Assembly: GCA_964019335.1 (NCBI GenBank)
Contig: OZ025708.1
Coordinates: 186,001-250,000, forward strand
Direction of reading: 5' to 3'
Length of the DNA stretch: 64,000 nt
DNA from: Diplonema japonicum
Taxonomy: Eukaryota; Euglenozoa; Diplonemea; Diplonemida; Diplonemidae
The notes beneath the pieces are model-generated. The model was given only the letters and a program-made list of their open reading frames with translations. It did not search any database and was not told where the DNA came from. How positions within the stretch are numbered: position 1 is the first letter of the stretch; each line of letters begins with the position of its first letter. Of the stretch, positions 31,654-43,015 are shown piece by piece. Made by a program: the position numbers and the translations under genes.

Positions 31654-31792
31654 ACCTACCTCCCTCTATCAGCGTTTAGTGTTTATCAGTGTTTTATGAA
31701 GAACAAGGAAAAAGAGAGGCAAAAAACCCACTTCTATTTTTTGGCAAATACTTGTAAAAGAAAGGAGAGGGCTTGGCCAAAAAAAAAAAAAA
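31654..31792. repeat. PolyA-tailed 139-bp repeat, copy 1
   Basis: Begins ACCTACCTCCCTCTATCAGC and ends GGCTTGGCC followed by an A-run. It is repeated at 32241-32382 in the same orientation with one base change. The A-tail suggests a retroposed short element. Confidence 0.8.
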
Positions 31793-31839
31793 GTTGTCTC
31801 GATTTTAGTGGTGCCATGCAGTATGTGACACAGCGGCCA

Positions 31840-32060
31840 CCCTTGTGAAACTTCGCCCCGAAGCCTCCCAAGTCCCCTGTGGTCCCGTAGAAAGTAAAAG
31901 TGGAGAGGTAAAGAAAGCTTGGAAATTGAAATAGGGAGAGGGGCCACAGAAGCAATTAAACACCAACTAGAGAGTTGTGGGAGGCTTGCTTCACTGGCAC
32001 GATGCCGCGGGGAGGCTACTTGCCTGACCTGGTGAAGCCACCTCCTTGTTCGATGTAATG
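31840..32060 (-). repeat. Dispersed repeat (LIASVA family), copy 1
   Basis: In minus orientation it shares GGTGTTTAATTGCTTCTGTG and TTTCTACGGGACC blocks with 60255-60435 and 62888-62925. The translated strand carries SWCLIASVA and FYFLRDHRG, similar to the frame at 60239-60448. The function of the repeat is unknown. Confidence 0.65.
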
Positions 32061-32240
32061 GGATAAGGGACTCTCCGTTGAGGGCGATGCTAACTGGCGC
32101 CACGCATAGGGTGGGCTCTCCACCCCCGTCCAGGTTTCCCCACGTGTACGGCTTTAGAACGAGAGTTTCCCTTTCGCTTGTGTTTCTCCAAACCACAATT
32201 ACCAGGAACCACCACAGGGAGGTTGGAAACATTGGTCCCC

Positions 32241-32382
32241 ACCTACCTCCCTCTATCAGCGTTTAGTGTTTATCAGTGTTTTATGAAGAAAAAGGAAAAA
32301 GAGAGGCAAAAAACCCACTTCTATTTTTTGGCAAATACTTGTAAAAGAAAGGAGAGGGCTTGGCCAAAAAAAAAAAAAAAAA
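32241..32382. repeat. PolyA-tailed 139-bp repeat, copy 2
   Basis: Direct copy of 31654-31792, ending in a longer A-run (18 bases). Confidence 0.8.
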
Positions 32383-32989
32383 GAAATTTATTTAACCAGT
32401 GTTGGGTCGTTCCCTCAAGGGAATTTGAAAAAACGGGGGAATGAAAGGGAATGGGGGAACGGAGGGAATGGGGGGAACAAAGGTGGGGGAATGAGATTTT
32501 CCATTGTACTAAGGCAGAAATATTGGCCAGGGGCTTGCATTCTTTTGGTAGTTTTGTTTTCAAAAGTTCAAAAAAAGGGGCTGTAGGTTTGTTAAGGAAA
32601 CCAGTGTGGGAGGTAAGCTGTTGTTACAAGATTTTTCTAAAGGGAAATTTGGCCTTGGGGGGGTGAAAAAAAATCTTTTTCTGGGGCCCTCAAGATGGAC
32701 TTGTTTTATTTTTTTGTAAAAAGAATTTTTTTTTTTCCCCAGTAGAGCCAGTGTTGGTCAGTCCCGTCCCGTCCCCTAAAACGGAATACGGGCCTGGACG
32801 GGACTCACGGGACTCCACGGGACGGGACTCGACGGGATTCACGGGACTCACGGGACTCTCCCCAACTTGTCTTCTCACATTTTTTCGCACACCTAAGCCA
32901 AGCTGTTGTTTCTGCTTTCCGCATCAAATGTTGTATTTGGATGTAATAGAAAAGGAGGGAAATAATAAATAATATGTATAAGAGGAGGG

Positions 32990-33692
32990 TGTGTATGTTT
33001 ATACAACCTGTGTAAACAGATCGGTTCTTTGCTTTCAGCGCCGTGCCCCTAATGTGTGCGATGTACAGCTCAACCCCTGCATCGCACTGCCTGTTTGTTG
33101 CACATATTTTCATGTTGTCCCCCACCTGAAAATAATATATAGGAGATAAATATATGAGTTAAAGGAGGCTGGTGTTGGCAGCACCCTGCACAAGAACTGT
33201 CTACTTGATTACAGGGGGGTGCACCACAGCCGAGTTGTAGCTTCTTCTGCGTTCTGCATCGTTTCCTTAATCACCGCGGCCGGGATGTAGCTTCTTCTGC
33301 GTTCCACATCGTGCCCTTAATCACTGCAGCCAGGTTGTAACTTCTTGCATTCTGTGTCATTTCCTTAACCACCACGGCCGGGTTGTAGCTTCTTCTGCAT
33401 TCTGCGTCGTGTCCTTTATCACCATGGCTGAGTTGTAGCTTTTTGTGTTCCGTGTCATTTCCTTAATCACGATGGCCAGACGGCGGGGTTGTAGCTTCTT
33501 CTGCATTCTGTGTTGTGTCCTTAATGTGTGTGGTGTTCAGCTCAACCCCAGCCAGGGCACCCCAGGTAACCAAGATTCTGCACTTGTGTTGTTTGCTCAG
33601 TGATGACAGATGAGGAGGTCAACAGTGAACAACACATCTGATGTTTTTCTTATATTTTCATGTTATCCCCACCACCTGAAAAAGAAGATAAA

Positions 33693-33700
<8 letters not shown>
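32990..33700. repeat. Dispersed repeat family with internal tandem array
   Basis: The blocks TAATGTGTGYGRTGTWCAGCTCAACCCC and TTTTCATGTTRTCCCC followed by ACCTGAAA occur twice here (about 33048-33133 and 33520-33688) and once inverted at 60790-61110. The second copy also contains the 50-bp tandem array. No coding capacity is evident. Confidence 0.65.
33227..33535. repeat. Tandem array of a ~50-bp unit, six degenerate copies
   Basis: Each unit carries GTTGTAGCTTCTTCTGCRTTC, then a CRT...TCCTTAATCAC block, with small deletions and substitutions between copies. One unit's worth of this sequence is present in the inverted copy near 61040-61070. Confidence 0.8.
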
Positions 33701-33741
<41 letters not shown>

Positions 33742-35850
33742 CCCAACCATGGTTTCATAAGGGTTGCAGTAGGGAAACGAGACTGGCTGCATGTCATTAC
33801 CCTCTACTGTCAGGTGAACGACAACTCTAGGCACGCCAAGAGGAACAGGGAAGCATTAATAGCCGACACTCTACTAAAATCGACACAGCTGGGAGACGTA
33901 CCCGTCATCGTGACAGGGGATTTAAATACATTGGTACAAGACTCCCTGGTACTCTCGAACGCCCTTATGCAAAATTGGACTGACGCCTCAGACAAGGTTT
34001 CACGCCGACAGGGAACTCATACCCCTCCCTCCTTTGTAACAGCGGCAGCGAAGACCAGGCCGGATTACATTCTGATGAACGCGACAGCGGCAATGGCGCT
34101 AAAGGATTGCCAGACCGTCGACATCGGGGTCCCCTCACACCGAGCTCTCAAAGTCACGATAGACATACCAAAATTCCATGAGCCATCACTGCAATACCAT
34201 CTGCCCAGGAAGATCACCCCTCACCTTGAATCCCAGGACCGGACTCCAGACTGTGACATTCTCCCTACATTGAGGGCTCTAAAAGACAACGGAGACCTGG
34301 ATGCTGCATTCTTGGCACTCTCTACGGCCTGCGAGAAACACCTCCTGAGAGACACAGCACAATCAGGGATTTCTAGTTATAGTGGCAGAGGCGAAGTGAA
34401 TAACCCCAGCTTGAGAAGATCTGCGGCCCCCTCCACGTCAACCGGATTCAGGGTGGTATCCAGGAGGTACCTGACACTTGAGAAAATCCGGCAAAGTGCA
34501 TCCACCATTATACAAAGAGTACAGAAGTTGAAAGACCCAGCCCTGCCCTATGACCTGCACAAGGGATGGGACAAAATGAAGGCGAAAGCTATCAACTTCT
34601 TGAGAGTTCACCCCGAAACATTCTCTGATGGTAACATCACCAGAGAAGCAGACCTGATTTTGAATAAAGTGGTTGCACAACAACAAGACATGGACATCGT
34701 GTCGAAAATCCAGTGCAGTGTGAAAATGAGAAGAGAACTGAATTCAGGCTTCTTGGTGAATCGAAGTGCCATCATGCAATTTGTGGCAGACAGGCCTGAG
34801 AGAGAACTGGTAGTGTCGAACTCGAATGGAATACTCTCATCCTTGGTCACGGAGATCAACCAAGCTTTCAGGTCAGAATGGCACCATATCTTCAGGAAAT
34901 TTGAAGACCACCCCGAGCCAAGTTACGCGGCTTTTGAAGAGACGTTTGGGTCACAGGTCACCCACCACCCGATGATGGACCATGCACTCACGCTGGAGGA
35001 CCTGCGGAAAGTGCTGAAAAAGAAAGAGAAACAAGAATGCACAGGGATCAACGGATGGAGATTGTGTGAACTCGCTCACTTACCAGATGCATTGTTGGAG
35101 GGGTTCATCTTCCAGAGGAGGGGGGGAGCTGGCCCAAGGCAGTCCTCACAGCTCTAGTAACAATGATCCCAAAAGGGGAATCCGAAGAACCACTAGAACA
35201 CTGCCCATTCTGGTCCACAAATGGGATACTCCAGGGCTGCCCAATCTCACTGATCTTCATCAACGCAATCCTCACCATCTTTACCAGGAAATGCATGGTG
35301 AACCTGAGGAATGCATCCTGTGTTGTATGCAGATGACCTCAACTTCACATCAGCTACATCAGAAGCTGTGATACAATGCTCCATCAACCTGCTTGGCAGC
35401 CTATGCAAGCTCACAGGGATGACCATACACCCGAAGAAAACCAGATCATTTGGGACGAAACCCAAGTACAAGGGCAAAGTACAGTTATTTGGGGAGATCT
35501 TTGACACTTCCAACCCCAAATACTGGGTGTACAGGTCTACTTCCAACCCTGCAGGAGAGAGAACTCAAGGGTCCACAAGGCCCTTGCAGAGGTCACTGCG
35601 ACCAAACTGTACCACAATTGCAAGATACAGATCATCTCTGAGAACATCCTACCATCCACCTTCTACGGCATACTCTTTGACCCAATCCCTGACTCCTGGC
35701 TGGAGAAACTGAAGAAACAGATCACATTATGTATCTGGGGGGCAGACAAACAAATCCCTCTTCGTTTCATGCTGGGAGACTACAACGAAAATGCTGCCAC
35801 AAGGCTTACAACACCTGAAGCATGAGATCAGAACACTGTTGAAGTGATGA
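33742..35850 (+). pseudogene. Decayed non-LTR retrotransposon (endonuclease and reverse transcriptase remnants)
   Basis: The first 470 codons are open and include the second half of an AP-type endonuclease: VTGDLNTLVQ (catalytic GDxN), KTRPDYILM and PSHRALKVTID (catalytic His). A linker leads to the start of the reverse transcriptase domain (ECTGINGWRL, then AVLTALVTMIPKG in another frame). The central RT part is missing: IPKG is followed almost directly by NGILQGCPISL. The catalytic loop (YADDLNFTS) and thumb (FYGILFDPIPDSWLEK) follow in further frames. So it is 5'-truncated, internally deleted by roughly 90 residues and frameshifted at least three times. Its sequence is clearly different from the LINE at 45.9-51.3 kb. 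Confidence 0.75.
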
Positions 35851-35857
35851 CCAATAT

Positions 35858-36525
35858 TTGGCAATAGTTTCTTGTATGAGTGTGAGAAGCTAGAAAGCAT
35901 TGATTTGAGTTGACCAATCTTTCTTCTCTTGGTTCTCATGTCTTGTATTGGTGCAAAGAACTAGAGCTAGAAACCATCAACTTGAATGCCAAGACCAATC
36001 TTTCTATTGGTGATGGTTTCTTGTCAGAGTGCAAAAAACTAGAAACCCTCAAGTTGAATTTGATGACCAATCTTTCTTCTATTGGTGATGGTCTCTTGAC
36101 AGAGTGCACTGAGTGCACCTGCATTGGTTCTTACTTAGCATGCTGTGAAAAACTAAAAACCATCAACTTGAATGTGATGACCAAGAATCTTTTTTCTATT
36201 GGTGATAGTTTCTTGTCAAAGTGCAAAAAACTAGAAACCCTTGACTTGAGCTTGATGACCAATCTTAATTACATTGATACTCACTTCTTGTATGAGTGCT
36301 AAAAACCATCAACTTAAATTCAATGACCAATCTATCTATCTTTGGTTATAATGAATCTTAATTGCATTGGTTGTTACTTTTTGTCAGGGTGTGCAAAACT
36401 AGAAATAGAAACAATCGACTTGAGTTTGATGACCAATCTTATTCTATTGATTATCACTTCTTTTTAAGGCACGAAAAACTAGAAACTGTTGTTTTGAGAA
36501 GAGTGCTTACTTTTTAGTATAGACC
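35858..36525 (+). pseudogene. Broken BspA-like leucine-rich-repeat gene fragment
   Basis: Repeating ~23-residue units of the form C-x-x-LETxxLxxMTNLxSIGxxFLSxC are visible (for example KKLETLKLNLMTNLSSIGDG) but spread over several frames with stops and small deletions. No ubiquitin-like start or C-terminal cap is present. Same family as 41969-42971, 54784-55144 and 62169-62669. Confidence 0.75.
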
Positions 36526-36926
36526 AATGTGCGTTTTTTTTTTTACACCCCCAACTGTAAAATGAATGATGTCAGATGGAAAAAATCCCAGGGCTACTCC
36601 TCTAGACCAGTATTCGCCTCCCCAGCAACCCACCACATCCTTGAGACAACTGTACAACTATTGTGTCCTTACCAACTCAGTTGAGGATTACCAGAAAGTT
36701 TAATCAAGAGATAGATTGAGACTCTTCAGGTATCCTGCCACATACTGCAGGTACCCTTAAATGTCTCTGTTTTTTCGTTTTAAGAGCCTAAAATGCCCTT
36801 AGTGAAAAGAACTGAAATAGCAAAAAACAACCCTCTTATGACCCCCCCCCTCCAGTGTGTTAAAGTATTTAAAGTCAAACTAGAAAGAATGTTACCCACA
36901 ACACAGGAAAGGGGGAGGAGAGGGCA
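36526..36926. other. Spacer upstream of the calpain gene
   Basis: No gene seen. The segment 36723-36769 (CTTCAGGTATCCTGCCACAT onward) is repeated at 61173-61219. A possible splice acceptor ACAACACAG ends at 36905, 22 bases before the calpain ATG. Confidence 0.5.
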
Positions 36927-39900
36927 ATGCAGAATGGGCCCGATCACTACTGTGATCCTCAGCAAGCGACGGACGTGGAGCAGTACGGATTCTGCTTCAG
37001 GAGGCAAGCCGACGAGGTGTTGGCTGCCTTAAAGGAGAAGGTCGTGGCAGGAAGCAACTACTTGGACGAGGAATTTGTGCCCTGCCACAGCCTGTGCAAA
37101 GAGACGGAAGAGTCCTGGCGGCGCCCAACGGGGCTGAAAGTCAATGGGTCCAAGGCAGACTGGACGCTCACCACAAGAGACAAAACCGGTCTGACGTTCA
37201 GTCCTGATGTGATAGAGCAGGGGGATCTTGGGGACTGCTGGTTCCTCTCAGCTGTGGCTGTGGTCTGCACAAGGACGGAGCTCATGCGAAGGATCTTCAT
37301 CAGCACAGAGATCAGCCCAGAGGGTGCCTACGCCCTTCGCTTCTGTCACAACGGAGTCTGGACCCCTGTCACCATCGACGACTACCTCCCTGTAAGGAAT
37401 GGGTCCATCGCCTATGCCAGGGGAAAGGGGAATGTTCTGTGGCCCTCGCTGATCGAGAAGGCCTATGCCAAGCTTCACGGTATGAATAGACAGAAGATAA
37501 TATAAACACTAAACACTGAATACTAAACTACAATTATGAACACACACGACAGGGTCGTTTAAGCTCATCTGCAAAGGGCGGGCGAGGGATGCGTTCAGTG
37601 ACCTCACAGGTGTTCCGTGTGTAGATATTGACTTTGATAACGAAATTATTGAGATGGACCCTGACACTTTGTGGGCGGAGCTGGTGAAGTCCCACTCCAA
37701 GGGCTACCTGATGGCAGCTAGCTGTGGGAGGAAGGGTGCAACAAAGGAGGGGTACCGCGAAAAGGGCCTCATCTCAAACCACTGTTATACCCTCCTCCAG
37801 GTGAGGCAAACCTCGACTACCAAGCTGCTGAACCTTCGCAACCCTTGGGGCAGTATGGAGTGGAATGGGAAGTGGGGCAAGGAGTCGAAATTGTTAAAGA
37901 ACGGAAGAAAACTCCTTGACACAGACCGCACGACCGGCAACGGTTCCTTCTGGATGGAGCTGTCCGACTTCCTGAAGTACTTTTCCAATATCGATATCTG
38001 CATGATGCAAAAGGACTGGTTTTTCTGCAGTGAGGAGGGTGTGTTCAGCAAGTCAGCGGTCCCCAACGGGACGGCTCAGTTCTCTGATGCGTATGTGCTG
38101 GAGGTGAGCTCACCAACAGAGGCCCTCGTGTCGATTGTGCAGCGGGACAAGAGGGGTGCGGAGCAAGGGTACTGCTACAAGGACGTTGCGATGACAGTGG
38201 TGCAGGTGGTGAAGGAGGGCTTCGAACACGTGGGCAGTGTGGTGAGCAGTGTCGGGAGGATCACAACGTGCGAGGTGGAGCTGAAGGAGTCCGGTACTTA
38301 CATGGTGTTCCCCGTGTCGATACTCAACTTGGAAGAGGACACCAGTTTCACCTTGACCACGTGGTCCAGCAAGAAGATAGCAGTCAGACGCCAGGGCATG
38401 AAGGACCTCCATCTTCTCAACACCGCACTGCACTGCATGTTCATGTCGCACCCACTGCGCAAAGTCGATGAGCCTTTTGAGAACACGAAGTTTGTTCGCA
38501 TCAGCGGTGAGCGCGGGTACTGGTATTTTGCAACAAACGTTACAAAAAAGACTTTTCGAGTGCAGCTGGACTGCAGCGAGTCCACGGGGCTTGTCTCCAA
38601 CAGGGGTCTGAAGACGGACGATGCGATCCCCCCTGGTGGGAGCATGGTCCTCATGATGCTCACCGCCGATGGGTTGGGGCATCTGAAGCTGACAGAAAAG
38701 AGGAATTGCGAACTCAACGATGTGGAACCCTATCACACACCTGCGCTACCCGAGACGGCACACCTACATGTTGTGAAGGGGGGATATGGTGAAATGGAGC
38801 CGCTGCTGAGGTACTTTCCAGATGTCGATGTCTGCAAGACGTACAAGGACTGGTTCACCTGCAGTGAAGAGGGTGTGTTCCCCAACGGGACGGCTCAGTT
38901 CTCTGATGCGTATGTGCTGGAGGTGAGCTCACCAACAGAGGCCCTCGTGTCGATTGTGCAACGGGGCAAGAGGGGTGCGGAACAGGGGTACTGCTACAAG
39001 GACGTTGCGATGACAGTGGTGCGGGTGGTGAAGGAGGGCTTCGAACACGTGGGCAGTGTGGTGGGCGGTGTCGGGAAGATCACATCATGCGAGGTGGAGC
39101 TGAAGGAGTCTGGCACTTACATGGTGTTCCCTGTGTCGATACTCAACTTGGATGAGGACACCAGTTTCACCTTGACCACGTGGTCCAGCAAGAAGATAGC
39201 AGTCAGACGCCAGGGCATGAAGGACCTCCATCTTCTCACCACCGCACTGCACTGCATGTTTATGTCACCCACACCCCACCCACTGATCAAAGTCAAGGAG
39301 CCTTTTGAGAACACGAAGTTTATTCGCATCGAGGGAAAGTGCAGTTTCTGGTATTTTGCAACAAATTTGACAAAAAAGACTTTTCGAGTGCAGCTGGACT
39401 GCAGCAAGTCCACGGGGCTTGTCTCCAACAGGGGTTTGAAGACGGACGATGCGATCCCCCCTGGTGGGAGCATGGTCCTCATGATGCTCTACACTAAAGA
39501 GACGGGGCAGCTGAAGCTGACAGAATCGAGGAGTTGCGAACTCAACGATGTGGAACCCTATCACACACCTGCGCTACCCGAGACGGCACACCTACATGTT
39601 GTGAAGGGGGGATATGGTGAAATGGAGCCGCTGCTGAGGTACTTTCCAGATGTCGATGTCTGCAAGACGTACAAGGACTGGTTCACCTGCAGTGAAGAGG
39701 GTGTGTTCCCCAACGGGACGGCTCAGTTCTCTGATGCGTATGTGCTGGAGGTGAGCTCACCAACGGAGGCCCTCGTGTCGATTGTGCAACGGGGCAAGAG
39801 GGATGCGGAACAGGGGTACTGCTACAAGGACGTTGCGATGACAGTGGTGCGGGTGGTGAAAGATGAGGCAGAGCTGGACCACAGGAACTTCGAACACGTG

Positions 39901-40989
39901 GGCAGTGTGGCGAGCAGTGTCCGGTGGATCACATCATGCGAGGTGGAGCTGAAGGAGTCTGGCACTTACATGGTGTTCCCTGTGTCGATACTCAACTTGG
40001 ATGAGGACACCAGTTTCACCTTGACCACGTGGTCCAGCAAGAAGATAGCAGTCAGACGCCAGGGCATGAAGGACCTCCATCTTCTCACCACCGCACTGCA
40101 CTGCATGTTCATGTCACCCACACCTCACCCACTGATCGAAGTCGAGGAGCCTTTTGAGAACACGAAGTTTGTTCGATTCGAAGGAAAGCATGGGTTCTGG
40201 TATTTTGCAGCAAACTCAACAAAAAAGACTTTTCGAGTGCAGCTGGACTGCAACGATTCCAAGGGGTTTGTTTCCAACAGGGGTCTGAAGACGGACGATG
40301 CGATCCCCCCTGGTGGGAGCATGGTCCTCATGATGCTCACCACTCGGGAGCAAACGGCGAGTCTGACAGCAAAGATTCGATACAGTCTCTTGAACGAGCC
40401 AGACACAGAACCCTATCACACACCTGCACTACCCGAGACAGCGCACCTACATGTTGTGAAGGGGGGACATGGTGAAATAGTGCTGCTGCTGACAGCAAGG
40501 ATTGGGACGATTACTGTCGCTAAGCACGAGAGGAGGGTACAAGTAGCATGGGGAGCAGGGGTGAAGGAAGTGACAGACACAGCACTGAAGGCATTCCACG
40601 ATTTGGGTGTGAAAGAGGTGTTGACAATAGAGACCTTCGACAAAAGCACACAAACCTTTAGGAGCACACGTGACGAGGAGACCTTCCACGACATGGACAG
40701 CGTAAAGATAGTGTTCAAGAATGTTAGTGACGAAGATGCCACCATGCGAAGGCAAATAGCAGCTGCAGAGATACTTTTCTCGGATGAAAGTGAGGCAAGG
40801 GCTCGCCACGATGCGGAGTGGCAGAAGGGCATTGTTAAGGTGATGAATAAGAAGAAGGAGTACCTAAACAAAGCACCCCCGGAAAAGACTTTGCGACAGG
40901 GCGCTGCTTCTACAAAACCCCCCTTGAAGCAAGTTAAAAGGCCCCAGCTGAAGAAGGCACCTAAAGCGGAATGCTGTGTTGTCTTGTAG
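36927..40989 (+). CDS. Calpain-type cysteine protease with three C2-like repeats and a CaaX end, 2 exons
   Basis: Exons 36927-37479 and 37553-40989 (73-base intron, GTATGA...GACAG, with a TACTAAAC branch-point-like site) give 1,329 residues. The protease core has all three catalytic residues: Cys in QGDLGDCWFLSA, His in LISNHCYTLLQV and Asn in LLNLRNPWGSM. It is followed by three tandem ~276-residue units, each beginning near (D)WFxCSEEGVF and containing calpain beta-sandwich (domain III-like) sequence such as GTYMVFPVSILNL; units 2 and 3 are almost identical in DNA. A charged C-terminal region ends ECCVVL: the last four residues fit a CaaX box (Leu favours geranylgeranylation), with a second Cys that could be palmitoylated. 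I infer a membrane-tethered calpain; there are no EF-hands. Confidence 0.9.
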
Positions 40990-41968
40990 ACTCTCAGCTC
41001 CCCTCTGGAGATTTCTTGCCTGATATTTAAAAAAAAAAAAAAAAAAAAAAAAAATACCGTATTGGGTTCTCCGGGGCTGTATGGTAATGGTGTGTTCCTT
41101 CTCTGCAAGAGCACCAAATGGTGGAAGGAATGTCCAATTTTCAACGGTTTTCAACGAAAACCAAGTTCTTTTTTTATTCATCTTCGCTTTTGACAACTAT
41201 TGTCTTTATCTAGAAAAAAAAAAAAAAACGGGAAAAAAAAGGAGAAGAAAAAATAATGCTTTATGACTATATGTCTTTGTTGTTCGCGAGGCGAGGTAGG
41301 TGATTCACCCCCTCTCCACCCGCTTTGGCAGTCTTATGCGGCATTTTACTTTTTGCTTGTTCGCGGCACAAGTTGCACATCGTTATAAAATCATTTTTTG
41401 AAAGATAAATATTTGTAACAAAAAAAGAAAAAAAAAAGGGAAAACAGATATTTCCCCCACTCTCCCCAGCCGGTCAGGCAACTTTTTAAGCCTTCAAAAA
41501 GGAAAAACAAATGGCAACTTGTTGGTGAACCTTTGCAGGTCTGCCGGTTTGTACAAACAAGAACCGCCGACTCCTATTTTTTTTAAGGTCTTCAACCACT
41601 TCTCCTACGTATCTGGGTCAATGCTCGTTTTTTCTTAGGTTAACCTTCCCTTGAAAGACGGGAGAACCCTTCCCCCGAGATTGCGAGTGTGTTGTTCTGA
41701 GCTACAGGGACGTGCCTGTCATCTGTACAAGGCTGTACCGTCGCTGACTTGATTATTGATAGAAATCGCAATGGACAAAACTATCTCCCCCTTTCTCTAA
41801 CAGATGATTTTTACTCGATTTTTGTTTAATCTTTTTTAAAGTCGTCCCCTCCTTTTTTTTTGTTTTCATGTGTCTCGATACCTTTTCATTTATATTTCCT
41901 CGTTTGTAAGATCACTTTCAAAAACAAGGCTTGAGAGAGTAATAGAAACACAACAAAAAAAGAAGAAA
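40990..41968. other. Intergenic stretch
   Basis: No gene seen. A-run at 41028-41053; remainder is ordinary AT-leaning sequence without long frames. Confidence 0.6.
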
Positions 41969-42971
41969 ATGAACGATATGACAGTGTTCGTGAAGACGGG
42001 AGGCGGTCCACGATGTGAAAGTGTCAGGGAAGGAGACGGTGGGGAGCCTGTACAAGAAGGCGGGGTGTGCTGCTGGTTTACTCGAAGGCAGGTTCAAACT
42101 GTCTTGGGAGGGAGAGGTCCTGGACAGGAACGGGGGTGAAGAGCTTCAGGGACTTGGGCTCGTGGAGGGCTGTGTGGTCCATGTGGAGGCGAAGATGAGG
42201 ACCGCTTGTCTGAAAGAGCTGAGGGACAAGAGCTCAGAAGTGTTTTCGGAGCTTGAGGCAACTGACCCTGATCTGCTTCTGGTGGTGGAGGTGGGGGACT
42301 CTCCAGCTGTCGAAGTCTTGTCCATGAGCAAGACGGACCTTCCTTCTGGACTTCGGTTCCTCATTGTCACCGACTCCACAGGCTGTGTTACAAGTATAGA
42401 CGATGGGTTTCTTAAAGGTTGCGACCACCTGACGTCTGTTGAACTCATCCTCCCCAATGTTTCTATCATTGGTGATGACTTTTTGTCAAGGTGCACATGC
42501 CTAGAAACCATCAATTTGAATTCGATGACCAATGTTTCTTTCATTGATTCTTGTTTCCTTTATGGTAGCGAGGAAGTAAAAACCCTCGACTTGGGTTCGA
42601 TGACCCATCTTAATTATATCGGTGATTTCTTCTTGTGTTGGTGCAACAAACTAAAAACCATCGACTTGAGTTCTATGATCAATCTTTGTTCCATTGGTTC
42701 TTTCTTCATGTCTAGCTGTGAGTATCTAGAAACCCTCGACTTGAGTTCGATGACCAATCTTAATTCCATTGGTTCTCACTTCTTGGCATATTGCTTTAAT
42801 CTAGAAACCATCAACTTGAATGTGATGGCCAATCTTTCCTCCATTGGTTTTTACTTCTTGGGTGAGTGCGACAAACTAGAAGTAGAGATTTTATTTGAAG
42901 GAGAAACTGACAGTTTTAAGCTCTTGAAGTCCCATATACCAGCGGGGGTACGTTTTCAGGGAAAAAAATAA
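41969..42971 (+). pseudogene. Ubiquitin-like/leucine-rich-repeat protein, frameshifted copy
   Basis: ATG at 41969 opens MNDMTVFVKTGGG, matching the start of ubiquitin (MQIFVKT), but compared with the copy at 62169 two bases are missing near 42006, shifting frame. From 42015 the correct frame continues: rest of the ubiquitin-like domain (KVSGKETVGSLYKKAG, FKLSWEGEVLDRNG, VVHVEAK), a ~70-residue linker, then about seven LRR_5/BspA-type repeats (LETINLNSMTNVSFIDSCF) and a C-terminal cap (EVEILFEGETDSFKLLKSH). No diGly processing site is present. If translated it could only start downstream at the Met in AKMRT. The family is unrecognised as a whole; the domain combination is inferred from sequence. 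Confidence 0.7.
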
Positions 42972-43015
42972 ACGGGAAAGTAATTTTATTTTTATTTTTA
43001 TTTTTATTTTTTTGG

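Noticed and set aside
33227-33535. CRISPR-like spaced repeat
   Set aside because: Units are contiguous and degenerate, with no uniform spacers, in a eukaryotic genome.
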